Source: Willaertia magna (lineage: Eukaryota > Heterolobosea > Eutetramitea > Acrasida > Naegleriidae). Taken from it: 33,699 nt of DNA. Below, piece by piece: positions 1-9,865 of this stretch. The translations under genes were made by a program, and so were the position numbers. Under the pieces are notes generated by a model that searched no databases, had not been told where the DNA came from, and saw only the letters and a program-made list of their open reading frames with translations. The DNA lies in contig CADWAF010000709.1 in assembly GCA_902984215.1 (NCBI GenBank), positions 1-33,699 of the forward strand, written 5' to 3'. The first letter of the stretch is position 1, and each line of letters begins with the position of its first letter.

Positions 1-957
1 TTTCAAGTGATGAAGAAATCCCAATTCACATAAAATTTCACACATTGTTTGAGGATCTTGCGTTAAAGTTAAAGAAATATTCTAATTATTATTAAAATTA
101 AATTATTAAAATATTAAAATGATTAAAATTATTAAAATAAAACTTACACAATCATCAATGGCTTCTTTATATTTATTTAAAGCCTTTAATGATTTAATTC
201 TATTTGTATAAAATAAAACAACATTACCTCCAGACACTTCTATAGCCTTACTATAATATTCACAAGCTTTTTCTTCATTATTTAAATGTTTATAACACCA
301 ACCAATATTATTATAACACATCCCTAAATAATATAATTTACAATCATCTTGTTTCTTTTGTAAATCAAATGCTTTTAAAAAATAATCAATTGCCTTCTCA
401 AAATTTTGTAAATCACCATAAGTCATACCTAATCTAAAATATAAATCACTTGAATGTAAAGTTCTTTTATTTTTAAATCTTTCAGCAATTTCATAAATTT
501 TACAACTTTTTTTTAAATTTAAAATATCACCACCTAATAGTTCAAAATAAAATCCTTTTAACATATTTTTCCAAAATTTATTTTTTTGACGTTTCGCTTC
601 GAAATAGGCACGTTGACAACTTCGAATGGTTTCGATTGGTTTTGTTTTTAAACTTTTAAATAGAAAACTTTGTTTATAGTAAAGATAATAATAATTTGGA
701 TAGATTTTTATACATTTTTTAATACATTCATTTGCTTTTTTATAGTTTTTAATGGAACGATAGTTATCAAATGTTTCTAATAAGTTTTGTAAATCTTTTG
801 GTTCTTGTTGTTGTGGTTTGTTACCACTATTGTCACTGGTATTATTAAGATGATAATTTTCGTTAATATTGTTATTGTTAAAATCATTCTTATTGATAAT
901 GTTATCACTGTTGTCTGTAAATAAAACGTATTCTTTAATTTCCGAATCAAAAAACAT
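1..957 (-). CDS. TPR-repeat protein, C-terminus beyond the window
   Basis: Inferred structure is complement(<1..81, 148..957), with a 66-nt intron at 82-147 (donor GTAAGT, acceptor TAG). Splicing joins Asp-Asp-Cys to an open frame that runs off the left edge. Without splicing the frame would read an Ile/Leu run from intron sequence. Residues 1-55 are acidic and Asn-rich and look disordered. Residues 56-100 and 170-270 show tetratricopeptide helices, for example YFRLGMTYGDLQNFEKAIDY and NIGWCYKHLNNEEKACEYYS, with the usual G/A/Y/P-type spacing of the 34-residue repeat. TPRs bind partner proteins; no catalytic domain is visible, so the partner and role are unknown. The start at 957 is the first ATG of the open frame. 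It diverges from the sensor gene at 1279 across a 321-nt spacer. Confidence 0.8.
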
Positions 958-1278
958 TTTTTTTTAAATTTAATTTTTAAATTTAGGATTTTCCCGCCCC
1001 TTGCAAGTCATTTTTTCTATTCTTAATAGGCAGTGACTACTAGCGATAACAGTTTCTGAATTTTCATAAGAAGCCATAGGATTAACTGTCAGATCGCAAA
1101 TTGTGTGAAAAAGAATTTATTTATCTCAATACTATATTTCTAAAAAATACTTTTCAATACGATAATGGATAACGTATCTTCCTCGAATAATTACCCTCTA
1201 AAAACGTACGAGACTGGCTGACATCATCATTAACAAAAAAACATAAAAAAACATAAAAAAACAAAGAAATTATAAACA
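958..1278. promoter_or_regulatory. Divergent intergenic region with A-rich repeat leader
   Basis: This spacer lies between two divergently transcribed genes and so should hold both promoters and both 5' leaders. The only clear structure is an A-rich run near the rightward start, with the 10-nt unit ACATAAAAAA twice in tandem at 1241-1260 and imperfect copies on each side. No coding frame is convincing here. The promoter role is inferred from gene orientation only. Confidence 0.4.
1241..1260 (+). repeat. 10-nt A-rich tandem repeat in 5' leader
   Basis: Two exact copies of ACATAAAAAA sit 18 nt before the ATG at 1279, flanked by near copies (AACAAAAAA before, ACAAAGAAAT after). This is a simple repeat in the likely 5' leader of the PAS-RGS sensor gene. 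It may only reflect the A-rich leaders common in AT-rich protist genomes. Confidence 0.6.
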
Positions 1279-3514
1279 ATGGACTCAGGCAACAAACCAA
1301 AAAGCTTTCAGCCTTCGAGTAGCCCAACCAATGAAAGTGTTAAATCCCCTAAAGCATTAGGACTTATTAAAAGAAAGCCTAGCATGTCTAATAGTGCATA
1401 TACCTCTACAAATGGTAACGCTGATATCTGTGAAGCTGCTTGTTTAGATATTATAGATGCAAATAAAGACGCAGATGAGGGAAGCTCTCGTAGTTCTTGT
1501 GAGGTTTGTGCAACCAAACAAGCAAACAATGCAATTTTCATATTTGAATCAATTCCATTGACTATTAAATTATTATTTATTGCTGCGTTTGCGATCATTT
1601 CTTTGATTGGTAAGTATTTTGTTTTACATGCATTCTTATTTTCGATAAGTATTTGGAGCTATTTTAATTGCTGATTCAGTTGATAAGATTAACACAGCAA
1701 AGAAGATAAAGTTATTATGTTCCTATTCTGTAGCGTTAACTGATTTTATTAATGAATTGCAAACTGAAAGAAATTTTGCTCTTTCTTACTTTGGTACGCA
1801 TGGGGCAATGTTTGGACCTGAATTGCTAGCTCAAATGAATAGCACAAATATTCAAATTGAGAAGTTAAAGTCTTTGAATATTAAAGAATTATTTGGTAAT
1901 GGAGATAATTCTATAAGGGCAGATGGAGAATACGCTTATCAAATGGATTATTATTTAGGAAAATTAAAGGGACATAGAGAAAGAGTTTTATCTTTTTCTT
2001 TTAATACCACTTATGAATTGTTAGATTTTTATACTAAGTGGGATGACAATATTATTGGTGCTGTTTTAATTATGACACATGAAAGTGGTGATCCTGTTTA
2101 TAAGGAATTACAACAACAATACGGGCAAATGACAATGTTAAATGAGCACCTCGGTACTCTAAAAGCTGTTTTAAGCTTTGCCTTAGGTGAAGCAAAATTT
2201 ACAAAAAGTGATTATGACTACTCAATAACTGTTAGAGGAAAATATGATTTAACAGAAAGTTTGTTTAAAACAACAGCCGAACAAGAGAGCAGAAATACTT
2301 TTAATACATTGGTCTTAAACACCACTTCTTATCATAACACTAAGTACATGCTGAATTCTATTTTTTCAAACTATCCTCAAAGTACTCAACTTTTAGATTT
2401 TACTGTAGTGGAGTGGCACAACAATAGTACGATGCAAATGGCTAATTTACAATTAGTACAGAAAAAAATTAGAAATTTAATTCTTATTGAGGCGAACAGA
2501 GTTGAACAAGTAGCTACAGGTAGAGTAATTGGTTTCACAATTTCTACTGTTGTTGTAGTAATTGGTTCAATTATTATTGCTCTTTTCTTTTCAAGGACTA
2601 TTATCGTCCCTTGGAAACGTTTATTACGTATTCAAAAGAATAGGACAAAGGAATTGACAGAAAGTTACTCGCAATTAAACTTGTTATTGGAAAGAATTTC
2701 AGCAGAAGAACAAAAAACAAAAAAGATTTTGAACTCAATGGATGATGCATTAGTTACTATTAATGAGTTAGGATATATAGTACATTGCAATGCCTCATTC
2801 TATAAGATGTTTAAGTTTACAGAGAGTGATATTTTTGGAAAGAAAGTAAAATTCCAACAAATTATACCCAACCTTGAATTACAAGAAATGTTCCAACAAT
2901 TTACTACACTAGATTCAATTATTACTCCAAACAAAGATTTGAAAGCAATCACCAAAGTTGGTAATGATTTTCCAGTCAGAGTTAATTTAACTTTTTGTAA
3001 TTTTTATACAAATGAAATTTCTAAAGAAATAACAAAAGAAGTGTTATGCACTAACAATATTACACAACAAGAAAAGGCTTGTATTGCCTTAATTCATAAT
3101 ATGAGCGAAAAACTACAAAACGAAAGAGAAGAAATTAATAGAGATAAAATGGAATTCTTAAAAATGTTTGACAATCCTTTAATGAGATTAGATTTTAAGG
3201 AATTTTGTAAACGTATTAGAGCAGATGAGAATATTTACTTCTTAGAGGATGTTCAAAGTTATAAACATACACCTTCTTTACAAGAAAGGGTACAAAGACA
3301 ACAAGATATTTATAATCTTTACTTAAAACCAGAAGCTAAAAAATTATTAAATATTTCTAAAGATCAAATAGAGCACACCAACTTTAAAGTTAGTAAAGGA
3401 CTAGGTGAAATTGATTTGTTTGAATCTTTAGAGAGGATTGTAATGGAAATTTTAGTTTGTGATTCCTTCAAACGTTGGAAAGAAATGGAAAAGGATTTAC
3501 AATCCTATATGTAA
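1279..3514 (+). CDS. Membrane sensor: NIT-like extracellular region, PAS, RGS
   Basis: Inferred join(1279..1609, 1650..3514), 731 aa, with a 40-nt intron (1610-1649). An alternative acceptor at 1657-1658 also keeps frame and would delete three residues. Residues 1-90 are Ser-rich and cytosolic. A first membrane helix lies near 92-116. It is followed by a ~285-residue extracytosolic segment beginning LTDFINELQTERNFAL, which resembles the start of NIT (nitrate/nitrite sensing) domains. A second helix lies at about 403-425 (STVVVVIGSIIIALFF), then a HAMP-like linker and coiled coil, and a PAS domain at about 473-586. The C-terminal ~115 residues read as an RGS domain (DNPLMRLDFKEFCKR, ending DSFKRWKEMEKDL). 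RGS domains speed GTP hydrolysis by G-alpha. There is no kinase or cyclase domain, so the likely output is ligand-controlled G-protein shut-off. The PAS and RGS calls are good; NIT is moderate. Confidence 0.8.
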
Positions 3515-3580
3515 CATATTAATAGTTAAAATATTTAAAATCTGTACACTAATTAATAATTATAATTTTTAAATTAATAA

Positions 3581-4682
3581 TTATAATTTTGATTTTCTTT
3601 GTTTAACAAGTTTATATTCATAAGTTCCATAAATTTCAATTCTGTGATACAACCATTCCTTATTGCTATCGTTAATGAAACTACTAGTTTCTTCATGTAA
3701 AGGATCACCAGGAAGAGCGATAATTGTCTTTGGTGTTAAATTTTCATCTTCTATTCCCTTAATCTTTCCTTCCTTATTAAAAATCATTGTTGGTTGAGTA
3801 AATGGTGTATTAAAAGGTGTTGGATCAGACATTATAGATAATCCTTTTCTCTTCTCTTCTTCCTCCGATAGAAATTGACAATATTGTTTTAATTCATCCA
3901 TCTCATTATATTTAAGTAATTCATTCAAAATATAAAAAGTAGGTGGAGCTAATTGAATTTTCTTTTCCACTTGAAATTGATGTAAAGCTTCTTCAGGAGA
4001 TAACCAAACAGAACTAACAATTTCCTTTCCATCATTACTTACAATAATTGAATTTTCTATTGAATAAGAAAGTATCTCTTCTGAAAGAAATGTAAAATAG
4101 AAAAAAGTATCAAATCTTTTCTTTACAATGGATGGCGTTATCCATCTTTGATAAAACTTTAGTTGATTAAACATTGGTGAACAATTAAAATTTTGACACA
4201 TTGTATAAAATTTAGTTGGGTCTGTATGTAAAGTATCTCTAAATGGTAAAATATTTTCTCTATAATATTTTTCATTCATTTCTTTATTTTCTTTAAAATC
4301 ACAAAGTAAAACTCCAGCTGCAAATATATAAATTGTTTAATAAATATTATTATATATTATTATAATATGTATTTATTTAATAATATTTTAATAAAAATTA
4401 AATTCACAAAAAAGTTTACAAAAAAAAATTACCTTCTTCAAATAATTCTCTAATTGCTCCAGTTTTTATTTGATTTTCAATTCCCCAATGATTATCAACT
4501 TTTTCATCTACTGAACCACCTGGAAAGACAAACATTTTAGCAAAAGAAGAAATATTTTCATTTCTTTCCAATAACAATAAAGAATAATCAAAACAAGACG
4601 ATTTAGTTAAAATTTGTTGTTTCCTATTCAATAATTTCTTTGGAGCAATTAAAAGGATGGATGAAGCAAGTTTTGGATTCAT
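3581..4682 (-). CDS. NUDT19/NUDT7-type Nudix hydrolase with peroxisomal SKL end
   Basis: Inferred complement(3581..4317, 4433..4682), 328 aa, with a 115-nt AT-rich intron (4318-4432; GTAATT...GCAG). Splicing restores the Nudix box: FPGGSVDEK at 53-61, then after an insertion GAIRELFEEAGVLL at 75-88. Its RELFEE core (R78, E79, E82, E83) supplies the metal ligands. The extra residues between the GG and RE halves are typical of the NUDT19 (RP2) branch, which hydrolyses CoA and acyl-CoA to 3',5'-ADP and phosphopantetheine. The protein ends in Ser-Lys-Leu, a canonical type 1 peroxisomal targeting signal, as expected for a peroxisomal CoA diphosphatase. Met at 4682 is the first ATG; the longer frame upstream of it has none. 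The gene is convergent with the sensor gene, 66 nt apart. The exact substrate is inferred. Confidence 0.85.
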
Positions 4683-5133
4683 TTTCTTTTTTTTTAACGA
4701 TAATGCCAATTATTTCCGCACCAATCACTGCAGGGTTTCTTTCATTTCCTAATCGTTGTTTGTTTTGCAGAATCACAAGACAAGACTAAAGAATATTAGA
4801 TCTAATGTTGAAGACAATAAAAAGGGAAGGAAAAACGTTTTTTTAGAGCTGTTGATGGCTTAAAGTGTGTGAATTAGCTCAAAACATGATCCTTAATTGT
4901 CCTTAAAAATTAGCGCTCAACGAAAAAAAAAAGGTTGTGAAATTAAGTGAAAAATTTTAAGGTTTCAAAAAAAAGCCTTTTAGACATTTATCGGAATTTT
5001 TTAAGCTTTTTCTTGTTTATTCATTCATCTTCTTATAAGAGACTTTTTAAAGTTTAATACTTTACTTATGCTTTAATATTTCAAAAAAAAACTTTTAGCT
5101 AATTAATAATAATAACATAGTAATAATATTCTA
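4683..5133. promoter_or_regulatory. Divergent intergenic region, no gene seen
   Basis: This 451-nt AT-rich spacer lies between the divergent Nudix and P450-like genes. It has homopolymer A and T tracts (for example around 4924-4932 and 4968-4976) and no convincing reading frame. By position it must hold the two promoters and leaders. I see no strong inverted repeat or known motif. Confidence 0.35.
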
Positions 5134-7511
5134 ATGTTTCTCTATGTTTTTGTTTTTGGATTCGTTTTCCTAAACATTTGTTTTCTAATTCTTTTCTATC
5201 TTTATGGAAGACATATACGTACAATAAGTAAAGCAACACATATACCCGGAAATTCTTATTTTCATTATCTTATATTAAGATATTTTAATAGACCTTATTT
5301 CACAAATATTTCAAATACTAATTTTAAATTTATTATTGAAGAATCTAAAGAAAAACAACAACAACAACATCAAATAGTAACGATAAATGATAATAATAAC
5401 AGTTTGAATAATGTTGGTAATTGTTGTAGTGGCCATCATCATCACTTTTGCAATAAACAACAACATCACTGGACGGATAATTTTTCTGCTATGCCGGCCA
5501 CTACTAATAGTAGTTCAATAATAACGTTTAGAAAGGAGGAACAACATATTTATTGTAGTAATGCTTGTAGTAATGATATTGCAAAGGATAATTATCATTG
5601 TGAAGAAGATGATGATGATGACGCTGATGAAAAGAAAACAAAAAAAGTTTATAAATTATTAAAAAGTAAAAGTTCTACTAGTTTTTTAAACGATTTACAA
5701 AAACTGTCAAGTAAATCAATGAGTAGAGATAACTATAGACAACAACAAACTCCTTTTAACAATAGATCTAAACAAACAACTCAATATCCTTTTGCAATAA
5801 TGAATAATAATAATAGTAATGCAACATTTTTATCTATTGAAGAACCAAGTTATCATAAATGTCATTGTTATTGGTGTAGATTTTATGTTACAAAACCTTT
5901 TTTTGATTGGATGAGTTTATGTAATTGTTGGAAATGTAAATTTGAATGGAGTTATCAACAAAAGTTAGATAATGTATTTTTATATCCAAAATATCAAGTA
6001 TTAAAATCACAAATGTTTGGAAGTAGTATGTGGAGATTATCTTTATTTTTAGATAATTATTTAATTACTAGGTATGTTATTTTATATTTTAATTTATTTT
6101 TTAATACGTATTTAGTGATACCCGTATTTTTAATGAAATTAAATATAATAATAAAATTTCAGTAAATTTTAAGGATGCAATAGATAGAAATATTTCTAAA
6201 ATGAATTTAATTCAATATTCTATAAAACCAACAACAATAACGGTAAATGAAAGAAATAATTCTATAGATAGGAATGATGACATTGAGAGTGTAAATAATA
6301 ATTTACAATCAATGGTTGAGTTAACATTAAATGAATATTTAGATACTTTAATATCTAAATTTACGTTAATGTCGAATCAATCAACTTATAATGAAGAAGG
6401 ACAAGATTTAAAATATTTTCAAAATCAAACATCAATTCCAGTTGATATTTTAGAAAGTTTGATTGTAACTAGTTTACATTTATTACAAAGAATTTATAAA
6501 TGTAGTAACTTAACAGATAATAATACGTCTATATTAAGTAATTATTTTGATTTTATACAAGAAGGAAATGATGATAAACTTTGTAATTATTTATTTAATT
6601 TTTTCAACAACTCTAAATTATTTAAAAAGATTTTAAAAGGAAGAGAAAGAACTTTATTTTCACTATTTAGTCAACCAAGAAGTACTTTATTACCATGTAT
6701 TTTTAAGAAATCTAATAAACAGCAACAACAACATCAAGAGGAAAGTATACAAGAAGTACTTGATCAAGAAGAGAAACAACCATCTTTTATGGATTCTAAT
6801 AAAAGGATAAAGAAGATGGCAGAACAATTAACAGATAATAATCAAAAAGATTTTTGTGATGGTCAAGAACATGTTATTTATTATTTATTTAAAGCATTAC
6901 ATTATTTAAGTTCTTCACCTGAATGTCAACAATTAGTTCAACAAGAGATTGATGTGTCTTTTCAAACAAAAGAAAGAAAGAATAATAATAATTTTATTTC
7001 ATTCTCAAACTTTAAAGAGAAATATCCATATTGTTATAAAGTTATTTTAGAAACCTTTAGATTATCAGCACCTATATATACACATGCATCTAAGGCATCA
7101 TCTAGTTGTAGAATAACTTTTAATAATAATCATCAATATACTCAATATAATATACCTAAAGATTCAAAATTAATAATATTATTTAATTTATTAAATACTG
7201 ATATTAGATATTGGGGATATGAATCTAATTGTTTTAATCCTGATAGATTTGATTTAAATCAATTACAACTTGTAGATTTAATAACACCTTTTAGGAATAT
7301 GAATCTAAACCAAGAGTAAGTATACATAATTATATTTTATGCTTATTCATAATTATTATTATTTAGTCCTTATAGAAATATACTGGAATATCAAATGGTT
7401 TGTACATTAGTGAAACTATTAGGAAGTTTTAAAGTCTTTCCTGGCCATAATAATGACCATTTTCTATTTGTTCAAAGAAATATAAACCACGAACATTTTG
7501 TGGTGAATTAG
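5134..7511 (+). CDS. Cytochrome P450-like protein lacking the haem cysteine
   Basis: Inferred join(5134..6071, 6116..7315, 7367..7511), 760 aa, with 44- and 51-nt introns. Residues 1-25 form a hydrophobic membrane anchor as in ER P450s. The K-helix motif is intact (VILETFRLSAP, ExxR at 625-628), followed by IPKDSKLIILFNLLNTDIRYWG and FNPDRF (686-691), matching the P450 PERF region. The I-helix position reads DFCDGQEHV (558-566) instead of AGxDT. Where the haem loop FxxGxRxCxG should follow, the protein reads TPFRNMNLNQDPYRNILEYQ, with no cysteine and no Gly-rich bulge. Residues about 80-240 are a P450-foreign insert with His, Gln/Asn, Asp and Cys-rich runs (for example GHHHHFCNK and CNCWKCKFEW). 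The family is certain, but ordinary thiolate-haem monooxygenase activity is doubtful. It could be a neofunctional pseudoenzyme or a decaying gene. Confidence 0.8.
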
Positions 7512-7835
7512 ACTTTTTGTGACAATTATTTTGATCACTCTATTTTACAAACTTAATTTTTGTAATTGGGTTATTGAATTTAATAACAACAAAATTTTAC
7601 AAAAACAAGAAATGAAATAAACATTTTACAACCATAAGAATCCCATATAGCACTTCCTTTCTTTCAAAACATGAAATTTTTAAAGATCTCACAGCTTTGC
7701 ACATCCATTTTCAAACAAAAATGTTTTCACCTTCAACCAAGTTGAAAGCCCGACCATCCCGGGAATGAAATAAAAAACTTCACCGGTTACAACTACGCAC
7801 CTCCTCTGCTAACAACAAAAACACCACAAAAAAAA
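7512..7835. promoter_or_regulatory. Intergenic spacer before phytochelatin synthase
   Basis: This 324-nt tandem spacer holds the 3' end of the P450-like gene and the promoter and leader of phytochelatin synthase. It contains a short perfect inverted repeat, TTCAAC-CAA-GTTGAA (position 7732-7746), about 90 nt before the next ATG, followed by a locally more GC-rich stretch (GCCCGACCATCCCGGG at 7748-7763) that stands out from its surroundings. No coding frame is convincing. Confidence 0.4.
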
Positions 7836-9389
7836 ATGCTTAAATTTAAACCTTCTAACTTTCTTCGACTATTTAATTCTCCACCGACTTGTGCTACTTC
7901 TTTTTATAAACGTCAATTAGCAGATCATTTAATACCATTTAGTTCAGAAAAAGGAAAAGAATTATTTCGTTCAAGTTTAGAAAATAGAGAACTTGAAAAT
8001 TATTTTTCATTAGCGGAACAATTTCATACACAACAAGAACCAGCATTCTGTGGATTAGGTAGTTTAAGTATGGTTTTAAATTCACTTCAATGTGATCCTA
8101 ACCAAGTATGGAAAGGAGTATGGAGATATTATGATGAGAATCTTTTAACTAATTGTTGTGTTACAAAAGAACAAGTTTTAAAAAAAGGATTACAAATGGA
8201 ACAATTTTGGTGTTTAGGTGTTTGTTCAGGTTTAGATATACAATTATTTAGGAATTCAACAATAGAACAATTTAGACAACATGTGATTGAATGTTGTAAA
8301 TATCAAAAACATCATTTAGTTATAAATTTTTCTAGAAGAGTTCTTTCACAAACTGGAGATGGACATTTTAGTCCAATTGGTGGATATAATTCAAAAGAAG
8401 ATATGGTTTTATTATTAGATGTTGCTAGATTTAAATATCCATCTTATTGGGTATCTTTAGAATTATTATATGAATCAATGATACAGATAGATAAAACTAC
8501 GAATAATAAAAGAGGTTATTTTACTTTAAAACCTTCAGAGAATGCAAGTTCTAGATTTTATAAATTATTTAAATCAAATGCTTTAATGAGTTGGAGAAGA
8601 TTTTGTTTATTTTTATTAAATGATTTTTTACCTTTAAAAAGACAAAAATTAATGAGTGCTACTAATTTAAGTGAATATTTAAATATTTTGATAACTGATT
8701 TTGAGATTTTAAAGAATCAAAAACCAATTGAATATAAATGTGATTTTTTATTTAAAAAGGAAGATCAAATACATCCATCTGATTTAGAACCAACTACAAA
8801 AGTTGTATGTGATATTTTATTTTCTTTTTGTGATACTTTACTAAATGAATTGGCAACATGTGCTCAACATAAAGATGAGTTTTTCACTTTAATGGATGAT
8901 ATGAAGAAATTGGATTTATATAAAACTGTTAAAAAACATATAGATGAATATCAAAATCAAATTTTATTTTATAAAACTCCAAAATTAGATATTATTTTAA
9001 CTTTATTATTATATACAATACCTCATAGAAAATTACCAATGAATGAGAATTTAAAGAGATATTTAGTTAGTGAACATCGTAATTTTGAGTTAATACCAAA
9101 TATTTCTTCTAATTTAAGTAATGAACTAAGGAAGTTATCTGGTGGCGTTAAGATATTATGTGATATTTGTGAAAAGAATAAGGATGATCTATTTTTAAAT
9201 GTACAATCACAACAACAAGTGAAACAACAACAAGTAAATGATTCAGTGAATAATAATACTTGTACATCCACTACAGAACAATGTAGTCATTCAATAGACC
9301 ACAGTCATACTACTTCATGCAAATTGTATTCATGGGGAAAACAACTAAGGTGGTCTCCATGTGTTTCTCAAAAACAAAAACTATCGTAA
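7836..9389 (+). CDS. PCS: Phytochelatin synthase
   Basis: Single exon, 517 aa. The enzyme is a papain-like gamma-glutamylcysteine dipeptidyl transpeptidase. It makes (gamma-Glu-Cys)n-Gly chelators from glutathione when heavy metals such as cadmium are present. The N-terminal catalytic domain (about 30-230) keeps the triad: Cys72 in QEPAFCGLGSLSMVLNSL, His177 in TGDGHFSPIGGYN and Asp195 in LLLDVARFKYPSYWV. The C-terminal half is divergent, as in other phytochelatin synthases. It ends in a Gln/Asn-rich stretch with several Cys and His (CDICEKNKD, then CSHSIDHSHTTSC) that could sense or bind metal. Residues 1-30 are basic and hydroxylated with few acids, which could be a mitochondrial presequence or simply an extension. 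The first ATG was chosen. The family call is firm; the targeting is a guess. Confidence 0.95.
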   Translation: MLKFKPSNFLRLFNSPPTCATSFYKRQLADHLIPFSSEKGKELFRSSLENRELENYFSLAEQFHTQQEPAFCGLGSLSMVLNSLQCDPNQVWKGVWRYYDENLLTNCCVTKEQVLKKGLQMEQFWCLGVCSGLDIQLFRNSTIEQFRQHVIECCKYQKHHLVINFSRRVLSQTGDGHFSPIGGYNSKEDMVLLLDVARFKYPSYWVSLELLYESMIQIDKTTNNKRGYFTLKPSENASSRFYKLFKSNALMSWRRFCLFLLNDFLPLKRQKLMSATNLSEYLNILITDFEILKNQKPIEYKCDFLFKKEDQIHPSDLEPTTKVVCDILFSFCDTLLNELATCAQHKDEFFTLMDDMKKLDLYKTVKKHIDEYQNQILFYKTPKLDIILTLLLYTIPHRKLPMNENLKRYLVSEHRNFELIPNISSNLSNELRKLSGGVKILCDICEKNKDDLFLNVQSQQQVKQQQVNDSVNNNTCTSTTEQCSHSIDHSHTTSCKLYSWGKQLRWSPCVSQKQKLS

Positions 9390-9865
9390 ACAAAAAACTA
9401 ACTGTACTACTTCACCAAATTAAATTCTAAAATAAAAATTTACTTAAATTGCTGTACATTAATGCACACTTCTACATGGTTGGTTAGTATTTCTCCTATT
9501 CAATCGATTACCCAAGTTGAAAGGCGCCTTAGCTATATTTTGGGCAAATTTCGCAGACTTTTTTGTAATTCTCCCAATTAACTCAATCAAAATAACTCCA
9601 AACAGCACACACTGGTTGCGTGGAGCAGTATTTTGCAAGCATATTGACTGACAACAACAATGCAATCAATTTAACACATTAAAAAAAACTAAAAGGCAAT
9701 TCACCATTCTTCTCCTTAATTCAATCAAAAAGAAAAAATTGTTCTTTCACTTCTCCAAGAACAAATACTTGTAATACAAACATTATTAAAGTTGAACCTT
9801 TTTCTTCTGTACCACCTATTAATTATTGTTAACAATAATCAACAACATTAAAAACAGTTATTGAA
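9390..9865. promoter_or_regulatory. Intergenic spacer before CCCH gene
   Basis: This 476-nt region lies between two genes on the same strand. A 68-codon open frame on the minus strand (9459-9665) has no ATG and no family resemblance, so I do not call it. The 11-nt string CAAGTTGAAAG (9513-9523) also occurs in the phytochelatin synthase leader (7739-7749). A perfect 18-nt palindrome lies at 9822-9839. The rest looks like untranslated and promoter sequence. Confidence 0.4.
9822..9839. repeat. Perfect 18-nt palindrome upstream of CCCH gene
   Basis: ATTATTGTTAACAATAAT is identical to its reverse complement over all 18 nt and ends 26 nt before the ATG at 9866. It could be a binding site for a dimeric factor or a small hairpin in the leader RNA. 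AT-rich DNA produces palindromes by chance more often than balanced DNA, so a function is only a suggestion. Confidence 0.6.

Noticed and set aside
7316..7366. Retained intron restoring the P450 haem motif
   Set aside because: The 51 nt have a stop in the reading frame immediately after the donor and encode no FxxGxRxC in any frame.
9459..9665. 68-codon minus-strand frame after phytochelatin synthase
   Set aside because: It has no ATG start, an unusual Cys-rich beginning, no family likeness, and lies in a spacer where untranslated sequence is expected.
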